A stretch of 32,134 nucleotides of DNA from Flintibacter muris (GCF_943192995.1 NZ_CALPCP010000042.1:1-32134); one strand, 5' to 3'. Positions 8,188-17,271 are shown, numbered from the stretch's first letter. Numbers and translations are program-made. Notes: generated by a model not told the origin, from the letters alone.

Positions 8188-8221
8188 CAATTTACAAAGA
8201 AAATAAGGAGGAACTACAACA

Positions 8222-8854
8222 ATGAGCAATTATTTCAGAGAACTGACCCTCAATCTCCAGCATGCGGGCTTCGTTGTGAAACCGGAAACGGATGAGGGTC
8301 TCCTGCCGGTGGAGCTGGACGGCCAACGGCTCTGCCTCGCATTGGATACCGGCACGGTAAGGTACTGGAGAGAGGATGTAGCGGATGACTACAGGAGCGC
8401 CGCTCTGGACAGAGTGAACTCCATCACCAAAGCCACTGCCGAGTATATGAGCCAGCTGGCGGATTTCAACGGCGTAGTTCTGGCGGGCCACCCTACCAGG
8501 TATGGCGTTCAATTCGTTACATGGGAGCGGTCATCTGATCGGACTTCCCTGGGGAGCGGACACTACTACGGTCCCGGCGGAGGTGCGGACAGCTACACTG
8601 CCGCCAAGCGGGACTTTGCCACCCGCTCAGGCCTCATCCCCCGCAGTGCCCTTTTTGATCAAAAGCAGTTGATAGAGATATACCATTGCAGTGTCGAAGT
8701 GCAGGCAGGCCTATACTCCATCACGGATGAGCAGGGGAAATGCCTGCAATCCATCATAGATCAGATCGAGCTCAGTATTCCGAATCTAGGTGAGCTTCTC
8801 GACCAGGAGCAGAATATCGAAGCTCCGGAAGACGGTGGAATGCAGTTCAGCTAA
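8222..8854 (+). CDS. unknown ICE accessory protein
   Basis: A 210-residue soluble protein without signal peptide or membrane segment. I do not recognise a named domain. The N-terminal half (ELTLNLQHAGFVVKPETDEG) looks like a small alpha/beta fold, and the region GHYYGPGGGADSYTAAKRDF is Gly-rich. The start has AAGGAGGAA about 10 bp upstream. It is the first gene right of the second tRNA and of the composition change, and hairpins lie directly before and after it, so it may be a single-gene unit. The last residues, EDGGMQFS, belong to the GGM-type tail shared with several following proteins although no gene starts immediately downstream. Confidence 0.7.
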   Translation: MSNYFRELTLNLQHAGFVVKPETDEGLLPVELDGQRLCLALDTGTVRYWREDVADDYRSAALDRVNSITKATAEYMSQLADFNGVVLAGHPTRYGVQFVTWERSSDRTSLGSGHYYGPGGGADSYTAAKRDFATRSGLIPRSALFDQKQLIEIYHCSVEVQAGLYSITDEQGKCLQSIIDQIELSIPNLGELLDQEQNIEAPEDGGMQFS

Positions 8855-8874
8855 AAGCTAATATTTGTACCAGT

Positions 8875-8918
8875 AAAGGCCGTTTCCCTGAAAAAGGGCA
8901 GAGCCTTTTTTCTTTTTT
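8875..8918 (+). terminator. hairpin with T tail (duplicated unit)
   Basis: Outer stem AAAGGC/GCCTTT (8875-8880, 8903-8908) encloses an inner CCCT/AGGG stem and is followed by TTTTTTCTTTTTT. Nearly the same sequence recurs at 9380-9424, each time before an ArdA-like reading frame. It stands 35 bp before the next start codon. Confidence 0.75.
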
Positions 8919-8953
8919 GGGGGAACGGCAACTAACAACAAGGAGGGCAGCGT

Positions 8954-9328
8954 ATGAATTATGTGATCCAAGCGGCGCTGAGCAATACCCAGCATCCGGA
9001 ATGCGGTCAGGTTACTATCTCCTTCCCCATTCCCGTTGACCAGTACAATAAGACCATTGAGATGCTCCAGGCAATTGACCTGGATTTTTCCGTGAACAGG
9101 GGCTGGCAGAGGGGGAAAGCCCGGACCACCTGAGCGGCAGTGATCTTCCTGCGCTTAATCGGATGAGTTGGGCAGTATGGCGAGCAGCAAATCCAGCAGG
9201 AAGGCGGGCAATTCAATGAGTACGGCTATGTGGCATACCTGGGCACGACTCCGCTGGAGGAGCTGATAAAGGACACTCACGCAGAATCAAACTGGCAGGG
9301 GCCGCAGATGGGAGGTCAGTTATGTTAA
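8954..9328 (+). pseudogene. decayed ArdA-like gene
   Basis: A good ribosome binding site (AAGGAGGG) precedes ATG at 8954. The frame reads MNYVIQAALSNTQ, then PIPVDQYNKTIEMLQAIDL, and stops at a TGA (9131-9133) after 59 codons. In other frames the following bases still encode LSGSDLPALNRM and then YGEQQIQQEGGQFNEYGYVAYLG and the end PQMGGQLC. These match LSGDDLPALNRM, YGEQQLQLEDGQFNEYGYVAYHG and HQMGGLC of the neighbouring gene ending at 10535. The copy therefore keeps its N-terminus and C-terminus but has lost most of the middle through deletions and frameshifts. Confidence 0.8.
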
Positions 9329-9368
9329 GGCTGTAAATATCCTGCGGTAGGACACTCAGACAACTGGA

Positions 9369-10535
9369 TTGGTATCAATAAAGGCCGTTTCCCTGAAAAA
9401 AGGGCAGCGCCTTTTTCCTTTTTTGGGGGAATTGGAACTATCAAAAGGAGAACAAAAAGAATATGACACGATATTTTATGAGGGATACCCGGTTGGCGGC
9501 GCTGGAGCGGATGATGATGGACCCATCCAGAACGGCCATCAGCTGGACTACCTGGCGAAACGGCTGGACGGCTTCTGCTCCGGCGAGGTCAGTCAGTTTC
9601 AGGCCATGGCCCACAAGCTGGGGTTGAACGACATTACTGACTTTATCAACCTGACATACTGCTGCCAGCGGACAACGGTTATCACAGACTTTTCTGACCT
9701 GGAGCAGATCGGGAAAAATCACGCCATTACAATGAACGGCGGAGCGATGCCCATGGATCAATACCAAGCCGTCGATGGCAGAAAAGACGCCCTCCAGCTC
9801 ATACAGGGCGGCGGCGAAACAGTCACCCCCTTCGGCGTGGTCTACGATAACGGCATGAAGCTGGAGCCGGTCTACAACGGACATCAGTTTCCCGTATATC
9901 CTTATGATGGCCTTTTTATGGTGCTGGAGGTCACGCCGAAGCGGGGGCTTGCGGAGGGAAAGAATCCGGAGTATCTGTACCTCCCTGCCGCGGAACACCA
10001 AATTGAACGGACACTGCTCCGCATTGGTGTCACCTCGCCACATGATGTCCAGATACGCATCGACTGCAATGAACTGCCGGAAAAAGTGGATAAGGCACTG
10101 GATATTGAGCATCTGAGCGGTGACGATCTCCCGGCCCTGAACCGGATGTGCCGAGTAATAGAGCCGCTGACGGAGGCGGACATGGAGAAGCTGAACGCAG
10201 TGGTGTTGATGGCAGGCCCCCGTGACATCGATGAGGTTTATGCGCTGGTGCAGAATCTGGATCAGTTCGATTTTGTTCCCTGCGTTCAAACCCCAGAGGA
10301 ATACGGCAGATACATGATCCAGGAATCTGGCCGCTTTGAGTTTGACGAAAATCTGGATAGCTTCTATAACTACAAGCAGTATGGTGAACAGCAGCTCCAG
10401 CTGGAAGATGGGCAATTCAACGAATACGGCTATGTGGCCTACCATGGTACCATGAGTCTGGAGGAATTGATGACGGAGGACCCCACAGAGAAGTATCAGC
10501 GGGAACAGGGTCACCAGATGGGAGGGCTTTGCTGA
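9369..10535 (+). CDS. ArdA-like antirestriction protein, two modules, damaged 5' end
   Basis: The open frame carries two ArdA-like modules. The first includes LDYLAKRLDGFC and TPFGVVYDNG. The second runs LPALNRMCRVIEPL, then TPEEYGRYMIQESG, YKQYGEQQLQ and FNEYGYVAYHG. ArdA proteins are acidic DNA mimics that inhibit type I restriction enzymes. Function here is by similarity. The 5' end is doubtful: the open frame reaches 9369 only by running through the terminator at 9380-9424 from a TTG without ribosome binding site. The good site AAAAGGAG (9443-9450) instead leads to ATG 9463 in another frame (MTRYFMRDTRLAALERMMM), which stops soon. The ancestral N-terminus is probably the one kept in the decayed copy at 8954. 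The C-terminus is HQMGGLC. Confidence 0.65.
   Translation: MVSIKAVSLKKGQRLFPFLGELELSKGEQKEYDTIFYEGYPVGGAGADDDGPIQNGHQLDYLAKRLDGFCSGEVSQFQAMAHKLGLNDITDFINLTYCCQRTTVITDFSDLEQIGKNHAITMNGGAMPMDQYQAVDGRKDALQLIQGGGETVTPFGVVYDNGMKLEPVYNGHQFPVYPYDGLFMVLEVTPKRGLAEGKNPEYLYLPAAEHQIERTLLRIGVTSPHDVQIRIDCNELPEKVDKALDIEHLSGDDLPALNRMCRVIEPLTEADMEKLNAVVLMAGPRDIDEVYALVQNLDQFDFVPCVQTPEEYGRYMIQESGRFEFDENLDSFYNYKQYGEQQLQLEDGQFNEYGYVAYHGTMSLEELMTEDPTEKYQREQGHQMGGLC
9380..9424 (+). terminator. hairpin with T tail (second copy of duplicated unit)
   Basis: AAAGGC (9380-9385) and GCCTTT (9409-9414) enclose a CCCT/AGGG inner stem, followed by T-rich CTTTTTTCC-like sequence. It matches 8875-8918 closely, with a ribosome binding site and start codon at the same distance. 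Confidence 0.75.
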
Positions 10536-11650
10536 TGATGCTTCAAATTCGGAAGGGTATCCTCGACTCCGAGAAAACGGATATCATTTTCCCAACGACC
10601 TTAGAGACAGTCCAGACAGAAATGAGAGGTCTGGAGGAGTTCGGTAAAAGCTACGGCGTGGTACGCAGCGTCAGCGGAGAGGGTCCGGCACAGCTTCTCA
10701 CTGGGCGCGTGAAGGTCGATGACCTGAATACAGAAGCTGGGATTCAGAACCTTAACCGATTGGCTGAGGTAATAGACAATATGAGCGACGAAACGCTGAA
10801 GCTCCTCAGCGGAGCCTTGGCTCTGGAACGAGCGGCAAACCTGGATGACGTTCTGCACATCACAGACAGCCTGGAGCAGTACGAACTTTTTCCCCAGATC
10901 AGGACAGATGAGGATTTGGGGCATTTTCTTGTAGATACTTCTTTCATTACCGGGAAATTCTCATTTCCCGAGAAAACTCGGCCCTATCTGGACTATGCCA
11001 AAATCGGTGCGGAGCAGCGGAACACTCTTGGGGGTGCATATACGGCCCATGGCTTTGTCAAACGTCGGGAAGAAGCTCCGGTGCAGGAAGAAGCGCCAAG
11101 GGCCGTTGTCCTGACGCTTATGTCCTTGGAGCAGAGCGATACCCTTATCCTTCCTGCCTCTGTGGAACAACTGGAGCAGGCAAAAAGGGCGCTGGAGATC
11201 GAGGACTTTTCCCAGGCGGTGATCGCCGGCATTGACTACACAGTATCCTGTTTGGGCCAGCTGATCCCCATGGACTGCATCAGTGTGGAGGACGCCAATG
11301 AGATGGCGCACTGTCTCCAGAGTCTCAAAACAGACGGCGAGATCATGAAATATTGTGCCGCGCTGGAGGTGGAGCAGCCTTCCACCTTCACCGGGGCCCT
11401 TGATATAGCCATCGACATCGAAGACTATGAGCTGATCTCCGACAGCGAACGGGAATATGGAAGGCAGGTACTTTGCCGCATCGGGGCAGATGATGAGCTC
11501 ATTGACACCATCGACGGGTATATGGACTTTGCCCAGTTGGGCAGAGACTCCATGGCGGAGGACGGCGTCCGGCGGACGGAGTTTGGTCTGGTGCGCCGGC
11601 TGAGCAGCCCCTTTCCTCCTGAACCGGAAATCGGACAGTCCATGCTGTAA
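10535..11650 (+). CDS. ArdA-like protein with two tandem modules
   Basis: About 371 residues. Each half repeats the same plan: a short strand-helix (IIFPTTLETVQTEMRGL; LILPASVEQLEQAKRAL), a helical stretch (NLNRLAEVIDNMSDE; ANEMAHCLQSLKTDGE), a DDVLHITDSLEQYEL- or LDIAIDIEDYEL-like helix, then a closing YLDYAKIGAEQR...GFVKR or YMDFAQLGRDS...FGLVRR. This is the ArdA organisation duplicated in one chain. The protein is rich in Asp and Glu, as expected of a DNA mimic. The start ATG overlaps the previous stop (TGATG), with GGAGGG upstream, so translation is probably coupled. Whether it inhibits restriction is inferred from the fold only. The C-terminus (EIGQSML) departs from the GGM tail. Confidence 0.7.
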   Translation: MMLQIRKGILDSEKTDIIFPTTLETVQTEMRGLEEFGKSYGVVRSVSGEGPAQLLTGRVKVDDLNTEAGIQNLNRLAEVIDNMSDETLKLLSGALALERAANLDDVLHITDSLEQYELFPQIRTDEDLGHFLVDTSFITGKFSFPEKTRPYLDYAKIGAEQRNTLGGAYTAHGFVKRREEAPVQEEAPRAVVLTLMSLEQSDTLILPASVEQLEQAKRALEIEDFSQAVIAGIDYTVSCLGQLIPMDCISVEDANEMAHCLQSLKTDGEIMKYCAALEVEQPSTFTGALDIAIDIEDYELISDSEREYGRQVLCRIGADDELIDTIDGYMDFAQLGRDSMAEDGVRRTEFGLVRRLSSPFPPEPEIGQSML

Positions 11651-11716
11651 AAAGTTCTGCTGGACTTCTTGCCGAAGTTGTGGTATTTGTGTTTGCTGCA
11701 AAATCAGAAGAAAGGG

Positions 11717-13063
11717 ATGAAACCATTGCAAATCAATATCTACAGGGATAAATTGCTGGGCGCCCGCCTGTTCGGAACCCCGGTGCTGTTCAGTGCCCAG
11801 CCCATCCCCCGCGAGGACGTGCCCCAGGGCTGGTACTGCTACGACCTGCGGGGTACTGCCCGCCACCCGGACGAACCCCACGCACTGGTGGATATGGCGG
11901 AGGAAAACCATGCCGGCTCGATCCTCTCCTGTCTGCCGCTGAAAAAGGGTGGCTCTCAGTTCCGGCTGATCAAGGATATGTTCCAGATGACCGGTACAAA
12001 TCCCAGCTTGACGGAGTTCTGTGCTGAGGAAAAGATCCGCTGCCCTGAAACGCCTATCCGCCATCAGCTGTGCCCCGCATCCCCCGAGGATGCGGGGCTT
12101 TTTTATGCTCAGACGCCGGAGAAGGATGAGGAGCTGGGGGCCATCGGCCATGTCCGCATCGACTTCGGACACAAGGGACGCGAGGGCTTCTACCATACCT
12201 GGTGGCCCAGAGGCCCCGAGGAGCTGAACACCCAGGAGTTCCGGGATGAGCTGGACAAGGTGGTGAACGATCTCCGCAAGGGCGTCCTGAAAGACCTCCC
12301 CTCCATGCGGCGGTACTGCTATGGCAGTAAGGGAGCCATTGCCGGCGGCTCCTGCTGCCAGAACTACGGCTTCACGCTGGAGACGGGACGGTATCTCTAC
12401 CGCCTGCGTTGCAATCCCATAGAGGGCGACTATCAGTGCTATCTCAGCTGCTTCGACAAGCAGGCTCAGCAGATGGGTCTGACGGAAAAAGGACTCCAGG
12501 CGCTCCAAAACGCCGCTGATCCCACACTCCCCCATAGCTATGAGTGGTATGTGATCGAACACATCAACACGCCTGAGCGGCAAGTGACCCACCAGCTCCC
12601 GCTGGAGGGGGCCATGCAGTTATACGCCGGTCTTGACTGCGAGGACAAGCGGCTGGGGGTCACCAAGGACGGCATCGCCGCGGTGGATCTGGCCATCCAT
12701 TGGGATGGCCGGGAGTGGCTGTCAGAGGACCGACTGAGGATGGACGAATTCAAGGATGACCCGGTGACGGCGGAGGCTGCCGCCCGTCTCCGGCAGGTAC
12801 TGGACGAAAGCCCGGCTGTCGGGCGGGTCACCTTCGCCAGCGGGGAACGGTGGAACTATACTGACCCGGAGAAATATCTCCAGGCCGTCCGTGAGGAGCT
12901 GCCCTGCCATGCCGCCACCGGCTTCCGCTGTGAAACCCTGACCGATGACCCGGAGGTCCGCAAAGCCGTGGACGATATGCTCTGCGACCTGTATGGTGAG
13001 GAGAATCCCCGCCAGATCGAGGACTACGGTGGTACCGGCATGACGATGGGGGGAATCACCTGA
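11717..13063 (+). CDS. LPD28-like ICE protein
   Basis: About 448 residues. The N-terminal 80 or so (LLGARLFGTPVLFSAQP, WYCYDLRGTARHPDEP, NHAGSIL) resemble the LPD28 domain of large polyvalent proteins of conjugative elements. This is a recollection of the pattern, not a search. The rest (GHVRIDFGHKG, FYHTWWPRGPEELN, YGSKGAIAGGSCCQNYGFTL, YEWYVIEHI) is unrecognised. No signal peptide or membrane segment is seen. Upstream in-frame TTG 11669 is possible, but ATG 11717 has GAAAGGG immediately before it; TTG 11727 is another option. A perfect terminator-like hairpin lies inside the gene at 12072-12104. The end GMTMGGIT overlaps the start of the next gene. Confidence 0.65.
   Translation: MKPLQINIYRDKLLGARLFGTPVLFSAQPIPREDVPQGWYCYDLRGTARHPDEPHALVDMAEENHAGSILSCLPLKKGGSQFRLIKDMFQMTGTNPSLTEFCAEEKIRCPETPIRHQLCPASPEDAGLFYAQTPEKDEELGAIGHVRIDFGHKGREGFYHTWWPRGPEELNTQEFRDELDKVVNDLRKGVLKDLPSMRRYCYGSKGAIAGGSCCQNYGFTLETGRYLYRLRCNPIEGDYQCYLSCFDKQAQQMGLTEKGLQALQNAADPTLPHSYEWYVIEHINTPERQVTHQLPLEGAMQLYAGLDCEDKRLGVTKDGIAAVDLAIHWDGREWLSEDRLRMDEFKDDPVTAEAAARLRQVLDESPAVGRVTFASGERWNYTDPEKYLQAVREELPCHAATGFRCETLTDDPEVRKAVDDMLCDLYGEENPRQIEDYGGTGMTMGGIT
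12072..12104 (+). terminator. intragenic perfect hairpin with six T
   Basis: GCCCCGCATCC (12072-12082) pairs perfectly with GGATGCGGGGC (12088-12098) around CCCGA and is followed by TTTTTT. This has the form of an intrinsic terminator but lies inside an open reading frame that continues for over 300 codons. Confidence 0.65.
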
Positions 13064-14076
13064 TGAAAGACCTTGTTCAATGTACGGTTTCCCGTAATGA
13101 TTTCCAGCGGTGGCTGGACTGGGGAAACGCGCCTTTGACAATCTGCACGGGCGAGAAAGCCGTCACGATGCTCCTCAAAATCGAAAAAAAGCCGGTTGAC
13201 TATCTGTACCAGACTGCCGTGGAAGCAGATGGCTGTATCTCCTGGAAAAACGGCCTGACGTTTTGCGGTGTACACGACATCGGAAAAAAGACACTGTATC
13301 TGACGAAGGGCCTGTCAACTATTCTTACAGACGGGCAGGCCCCGTTTGCGGCCAGGGCCATCCCCTCTATGGTGGATGAAATATGCGCCAAAATCAATCA
13401 GCGCGTGGAGGAGATCATCGCGAATGACCGGAGCAACCTCCCCACACAGATAGTCTTCAGCGGACAAGCGAAGCGCGATCTTCAGTATTATCAGGACTAC
13501 GGCGCCAAAGAAACGGTAATCTGCCAAATTTTTGCCAACCAGGCGCCAGATGAGCAGTTCCACAGCGACTATATTCTGAATGAACTGCCGGAGGCCGCTT
13601 TTATGGCCTGGCTCCAGGACCCGGAGGGCTTCATTGAGACAGAGGCGGATCAGCATATCAAAATCAATCAGGAGAAGTTTCTCCTGCAATTTCTGAAAGA
13701 TGACGCTCTGTTAGCGGAATATCAGGCGCTGATGCAGGATACCGAAAATCCCATCCACCGAATGAAAGCCATCACAGAGGCGTTAAAAGCCAGCGGCGCT
13801 AAAACGGTGACCGTTACGGTTGAGAAAGATGGCATGGAACTGACTTTCAAGACGGCGGCAAACTCCCTGACAGGCCATAGGAATTATTACAGCACCTATG
13901 ATATTCCCGCACAGGACCGCCGCGAGTTTGAGCGGCTGTTTGGCCGCAGCGCCAATTATACAGCTGAGGACATCACCAGGATTACCTACGGAAAAAATAC
14001 GATTTATGAGACTCCGCCTATCCAGGCTGAGGATATGGCGGAACATATTGGAATGGGAGGAATGCAGCTTGGATAA
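13063..14076 (+). CDS. unknown ICE accessory protein
   Basis: A 337-residue soluble protein; I do not recognise a domain. It has alternating short strands and helices, with a charged helical centre (about 195-235) and a C-terminal part containing NYYSTYDIPAQDRREFERLFG. There is no signal peptide. Its ATG overlaps the previous stop (TGATG) and GGGGGGAAT lies just upstream. Its last codons, encoding EHIGMGGMQLG, contain GGGAGG, the ribosome binding site of the following gene, whose TTG start overlaps the stop codon region. Coupled translation with both neighbours is therefore likely. Confidence 0.7.
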   Translation: MKDLVQCTVSRNDFQRWLDWGNAPLTICTGEKAVTMLLKIEKKPVDYLYQTAVEADGCISWKNGLTFCGVHDIGKKTLYLTKGLSTILTDGQAPFAARAIPSMVDEICAKINQRVEEIIANDRSNLPTQIVFSGQAKRDLQYYQDYGAKETVICQIFANQAPDEQFHSDYILNELPEAAFMAWLQDPEGFIETEADQHIKINQEKFLLQFLKDDALLAEYQALMQDTENPIHRMKAITEALKASGAKTVTVTVEKDGMELTFKTAANSLTGHRNYYSTYDIPAQDRREFERLFGRSANYTAEDITRITYGKNTIYETPPIQAEDMAEHIGMGGMQLG

Positions 14077-14827
14077 CAGAGAACAGACAGCGCCGGTCCA
14101 GTGTGAGAACACCCGCCGCAATACCATTGACGAATTGCTTGCTGGGACGGAAATGAGCAAGGCCGATTTCTGGGAGCTGATCGCCGGGGCAAAGAAGGAA
14201 TGCGGTCAGAATATGGGCTCATCCATCAATTGGCTGACCAGTCAGCTCATTGCCCGCGGCCCCCAGCAGACACAGGACTTCCACAACATTCTGAACGGGT
14301 ACATGAGTTTATCATATCAGTATGGGCTGTGGACCGCTGCCTCGCTGATGTGCGAAAACGGCTGCTCAGACGACAGTTTCATCGACTTCCGTGCATGGCT
14401 CATCGCCCAGGGCAAGGAAGTCTACCTGGCCGCGTTGGCCGATCCGGACTCTCTGGCGGATGTGGAAGCCTATGGAGGCTGCCAGTTCGAGGAATTGTCC
14501 TACATTGGAAACGAAACAATGAAGCATTTGACCGGCAAGGATGCCTATGACAACACGGACCCGGACGCATACAAAGCACTGGTGGCGGAGTTAAAAAAAG
14601 GTATTACCTATGGAGAAGGCGTCGACTACCCCTACGAATGGAGTGAGGTTGAGGCGCATTTTCCCCGCTTGTGCGAAAAGTATCTGGAACCGGGCGCTGT
14701 GGAATTCCATCTGAAGTCTCACCACACAATTTGGTTCTCCGACTGTCCGGATATTCAAAAGGCCCGTGAGGGCGGTCCCCCACAGAGGCATGGGCCGCAA
14801 ACCGATATAAAAATGGAGGGGATGTAA
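14069..14827 (+). CDS. DUF4240 domain protein
   Basis: About 252 residues from a TTG start, chosen because GGGAGG (14055-14060) lies 8 bp upstream and the conserved region begins soon after. The open frame extends further upstream but only inside the previous gene. The pattern SKADFWELIAGAKKECG, then YQYGLWTAASLMCENGCSDD, IDFRAWLIAQGKEVYLAALA and DPDSLADVEAYGG fits DUF4240, a family of unknown function found in bacteria and mobile elements. No membrane segment is present. The protein ends with KMEGM, a weak form of the shared tail, and GGAGGGGATG within those codons is the ribosome binding site of the next gene (TAAATG junction). Confidence 0.8.
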   Translation: MDNREQTAPVQCENTRRNTIDELLAGTEMSKADFWELIAGAKKECGQNMGSSINWLTSQLIARGPQQTQDFHNILNGYMSLSYQYGLWTAASLMCENGCSDDSFIDFRAWLIAQGKEVYLAALADPDSLADVEAYGGCQFEELSYIGNETMKHLTGKDAYDNTDPDAYKALVAELKKGITYGEGVDYPYEWSEVEAHFPRLCEKYLEPGAVEFHLKSHHTIWFSDCPDIQKAREGGPPQRHGPQTDIKMEGM

Positions 14828-15811
14828 ATGGACCGGATACCGAAAGAATGGCTGGAGTTCCTGCGCCAGCAGTTCCCGCAGGGCAGCCGGATCAAACTCA
14901 GAGAGATGAAGGATGCCCCCTGCCCGGTGGAGCCTGGGAGCATGGGGACGCTGAAGGGTATCGACGACGCCGGCCACTTCCTGGTGAACTGGGACAGCGG
15001 CCGCAGCCTGAATCTGGTGCTGGGGGTGGACAGCTTCTCTGTCCTGCCCCAGCACCTCCAGACGCTGAAGCTGTACGCACCCGTGACCGCTGACCTCTTT
15101 GAGTCGGATGGATACGGCGGCATGGATGAGGGTGGTATCCTTCTGGACGGGCGGGATCTTCGTGACTACGCGGACAGCATCCTGGCCGCCCTGATTCGGG
15201 AACGGATGCCGGAAGAAGCGGAGCGCGGCATTATGCACTGGTACGGAGAAGATGATGCCGTGGATCGCAAGGTTCAATCCGTTCTATTCACCATAGAGGA
15301 ACGGGAAGGCCGGCTCTGGACGGTAGCGGAGTGCAAGGTAACAGAGACGCTTACTCCCGCGGAGCTGGACACTCTGGCCGATTATCTGGGCGGGCAGATG
15401 TCGGACGGCTGGGGCGAGGGCTTTGAGCAGCGCAATATCGGCATCGGAGATGGCTGTGAACTGTACGTCCACCTGTGGCAGAGCAAGGACTGGAGCATCA
15501 TGCCGGAACAGGACCGCTTTGATCCCCATTTCGCTGAGCGGCTCCCGGATATGTGCTTCTCTGTGTTGCCGGAGGATGATTCCCTGATCTGCATTACGAA
15601 AGGCGCCAGCTATCAGGTATCGAAGCACAGCAGTAAAAAGCCCGGCCTGAACCGGCACATGGCGGACTACCGCAATCAATGCCGTGGCATCAGCAAGGCT
15701 CAGGAACATGCTATGCTGGGCGGCTGCATCCATGGCTGGGATTCCCCCGCCGCTGATCCCAGGACCTATGAGCAGACTCCACAGCTGACGGGAGGGATGA
15801 CCCTTGGGTAA
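14828..15811 (+). CDS. DUF4314 domain protein
   Basis: A 327-residue protein. Residues about 18-75 ([40 protein letters not shown]) fit DUF4314, a small beta-barrel-like domain of unknown function common in clostridial ICEs. A second region (about 155-225: [42 protein letters not shown]) is shared with the protein at 28867-29403. No signal peptide. Start ATG adjoins the previous stop with GGAGGGG upstream. The end is LTGGMTLG, a clear GGM-type tail overlapping the ribosome binding site of the next gene. Confidence 0.78.
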   Translation: MDRIPKEWLEFLRQQFPQGSRIKLREMKDAPCPVEPGSMGTLKGIDDAGHFLVNWDSGRSLNLVLGVDSFSVLPQHLQTLKLYAPVTADLFESDGYGGMDEGGILLDGRDLRDYADSILAALIRERMPEEAERGIMHWYGEDDAVDRKVQSVLFTIEEREGRLWTVAECKVTETLTPAELDTLADYLGGQMSDGWGEGFEQRNIGIGDGCELYVHLWQSKDWSIMPEQDRFDPHFAERLPDMCFSVLPEDDSLICITKGASYQVSKHSSKKPGLNRHMADYRNQCRGISKAQEHAMLGGCIHGWDSPAADPRTYEQTPQLTGGMTLG

Positions 15812-17000
15812 GATATTCCGTGTCTGCATATCCAACGGTTTTCACAGCTGCGAGGAACTGGAGCTTCCCGCCAGGGATTACGAGCTGTTGGATATGGCGG
15901 AGCGCCTGCAGCTGGAACCCGGCCAAAAGACTGAACTGGAGATCCTAAGCTATCCTGATTCGTTCAGCTACCTGGAGAAATGTATTGCGGAACTGCCGGA
16001 CCTCTATCAGCTTAACGCACTGGCCAGGAGACTGGATGAGGTCAACGAGACGGATACACGGGCAATGGCCGTCTTTGAGGGCCTGGTTGGAATGAACATG
16101 CAGAAAGGGGAACTTCCCATTCCACTCCTCTCGCTCATTGACTTTGCCTACAGCGCGGACTGCTGCTATGTGGAGGAGGATGCCGATACCGACTATAAAC
16201 TGGGCAGATTTCTTGCGGAAAACGGATTTCTCCCAGGAGCACAGGAACTGTCAGACGAAGCGATTGAGCTGCTGGACTTCGCGCAGATCGGCAAGACGCA
16301 CCGGGAACTTGAGGGCAGCGTGCTTACATCCTTCGGTTATGTAGAACAGCATTCAGAAGTCCACCCCGTGAGCAAAACAATGGATTTTCTTCCCCGGCAA
16401 CCGGACTACGCCATCCTGCTGGAAGTGTCAAAGGGTTCCTTTGACGATGCTGGCTATGACAGCGGCAAGAACGTCAAGCTGAAGCTGCCCGCCTCGCAAG
16501 AGAAACTGGACAACGTATTAGAGGCTGTGGAGGCCTGGGACTGGCGGGAGGTGGGCTGGAGCTGTCTGGACTGCTGTGCCCCCGCGCTGGCAGACATAAT
16601 CTCCGACACTGAGGAGGGGATTGACTTCCTCAACCAAATGGCACAGGGGCTGGCGGATCTGGAGCCGCAGGCCCTGACCGCATATAAAGCCCTTCTGGAA
16701 GCCACGGACTGCAAGGACCTTCGGAGTGCCGAAACGCTTATGGACTCTCTGGACAACTACATCTTCTCCCCGCGGTACAGCTCCCCCATCGAAGTGGCGA
16801 AGGGGGAGCTGTCTGTTGTCCTCTGCGCTGAAGCTGTGGAAACGCTTACCCCTCATTTGAACCTGTATTCGTATGGACAGGCGCTGATTGAAAAATGCGG
16901 CGGCGTTTTGACTCCATACGGGCTGATTGAGCGTGAGGATCACCAGCCAGTCCTGTCAGCGGAGAATATGCCCCGTCAGGGTGGAATGGAGATGAAGTAA
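15804..17000 (+). CDS. ArdA-like protein with two tandem modules
   Basis: A 398-residue acidic protein starting at TTG 15804, with GGAGGG 7-8 bp upstream inside the previous gene. The first module runs [44 protein letters not shown] and [14 protein letters not shown] with FGYVEQ. The second runs [46 protein letters not shown] and [13 protein letters not shown] with YGLIER. The two halves align with each other and with the halves of the protein at 10535-11650. The ArdA relationship suggests a DNA-mimic antirestriction role; activity is not shown. It is the last gene of this dense block. The C-terminus is [10 protein letters not shown] although no gene starts directly downstream. Confidence 0.7.
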   Translation: MGKIFRVCISNGFHSCEELELPARDYELLDMAERLQLEPGQKTELEILSYPDSFSYLEKCIAELPDLYQLNALARRLDEVNETDTRAMAVFEGLVGMNMQKGELPIPLLSLIDFAYSADCCYVEEDADTDYKLGRFLAENGFLPGAQELSDEAIELLDFAQIGKTHRELEGSVLTSFGYVEQHSEVHPVSKTMDFLPRQPDYAILLEVSKGSFDDAGYDSGKNVKLKLPASQEKLDNVLEAVEAWDWREVGWSCLDCCAPALADIISDTEEGIDFLNQMAQGLADLEPQALTAYKALLEATDCKDLRSAETLMDSLDNYIFSPRYSSPIEVAKGELSVVLCAEAVETLTPHLNLYSYGQALIEKCGGVLTPYGLIEREDHQPVLSAENMPRQGGMEMK

Positions 17001-17186
17001 TATTATGAGGATTGCTGCAGCCCGAAATTCGCTCTGGATATCTCCCAAAATCTCCACTGTTGTGATTGAATATCCCGCTGTGAAATGACCGAACGACTAA
17101 ATGTAGGCGGGACAGAGAGAGAATTGATGCAATCCCGCTGACCAACCAGACACTCGCCTAAACGCATACGACTATAAATATACCAT
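17001..17186. other. intergenic region without a gene
   Basis: No coding sequence is supportable in the 271 bp between the ArdA-like gene and the HTH gene. Three short CCCGC/GCGGG elements (near 17073, 17106 and 17134) could pair alternatively. A terminator-like hairpin closes the region at 17187-17229. Confidence 0.5.
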
Positions 17187-17229
17187 CAGGGGCCGTTTTT
17201 CCGAGAGGAATCAGCGGCCCCTGTTTTTT
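17187..17229 (+). terminator. terminator or attenuator before HTH-methylase genes
   Basis: CAGGGGCCG (17187-17195) pairs perfectly with CGGCCCCTG (17215-17223), followed by TTTTTT. The downstream start codon is 43 bp away. Confidence 0.8.
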
Positions 17230-17271
17230 ATGTCCTTTTTCGGGAAAGCGGCCCCGGGAAAGGAGCAAATC

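Noticed and set aside
9441..10514. 357-codon minus-strand ORF
   Set aside because: It is antisense to the ArdA-like gene; composition reflects codon bias of the plus strand and no ribosome binding site or known motif is seen.
10961..12592. 543-codon minus-strand ORF
   Set aside because: It runs antisense across two coupled plus-strand genes; the protein is His/Leu/Gln-rich in the manner of shadow frames.
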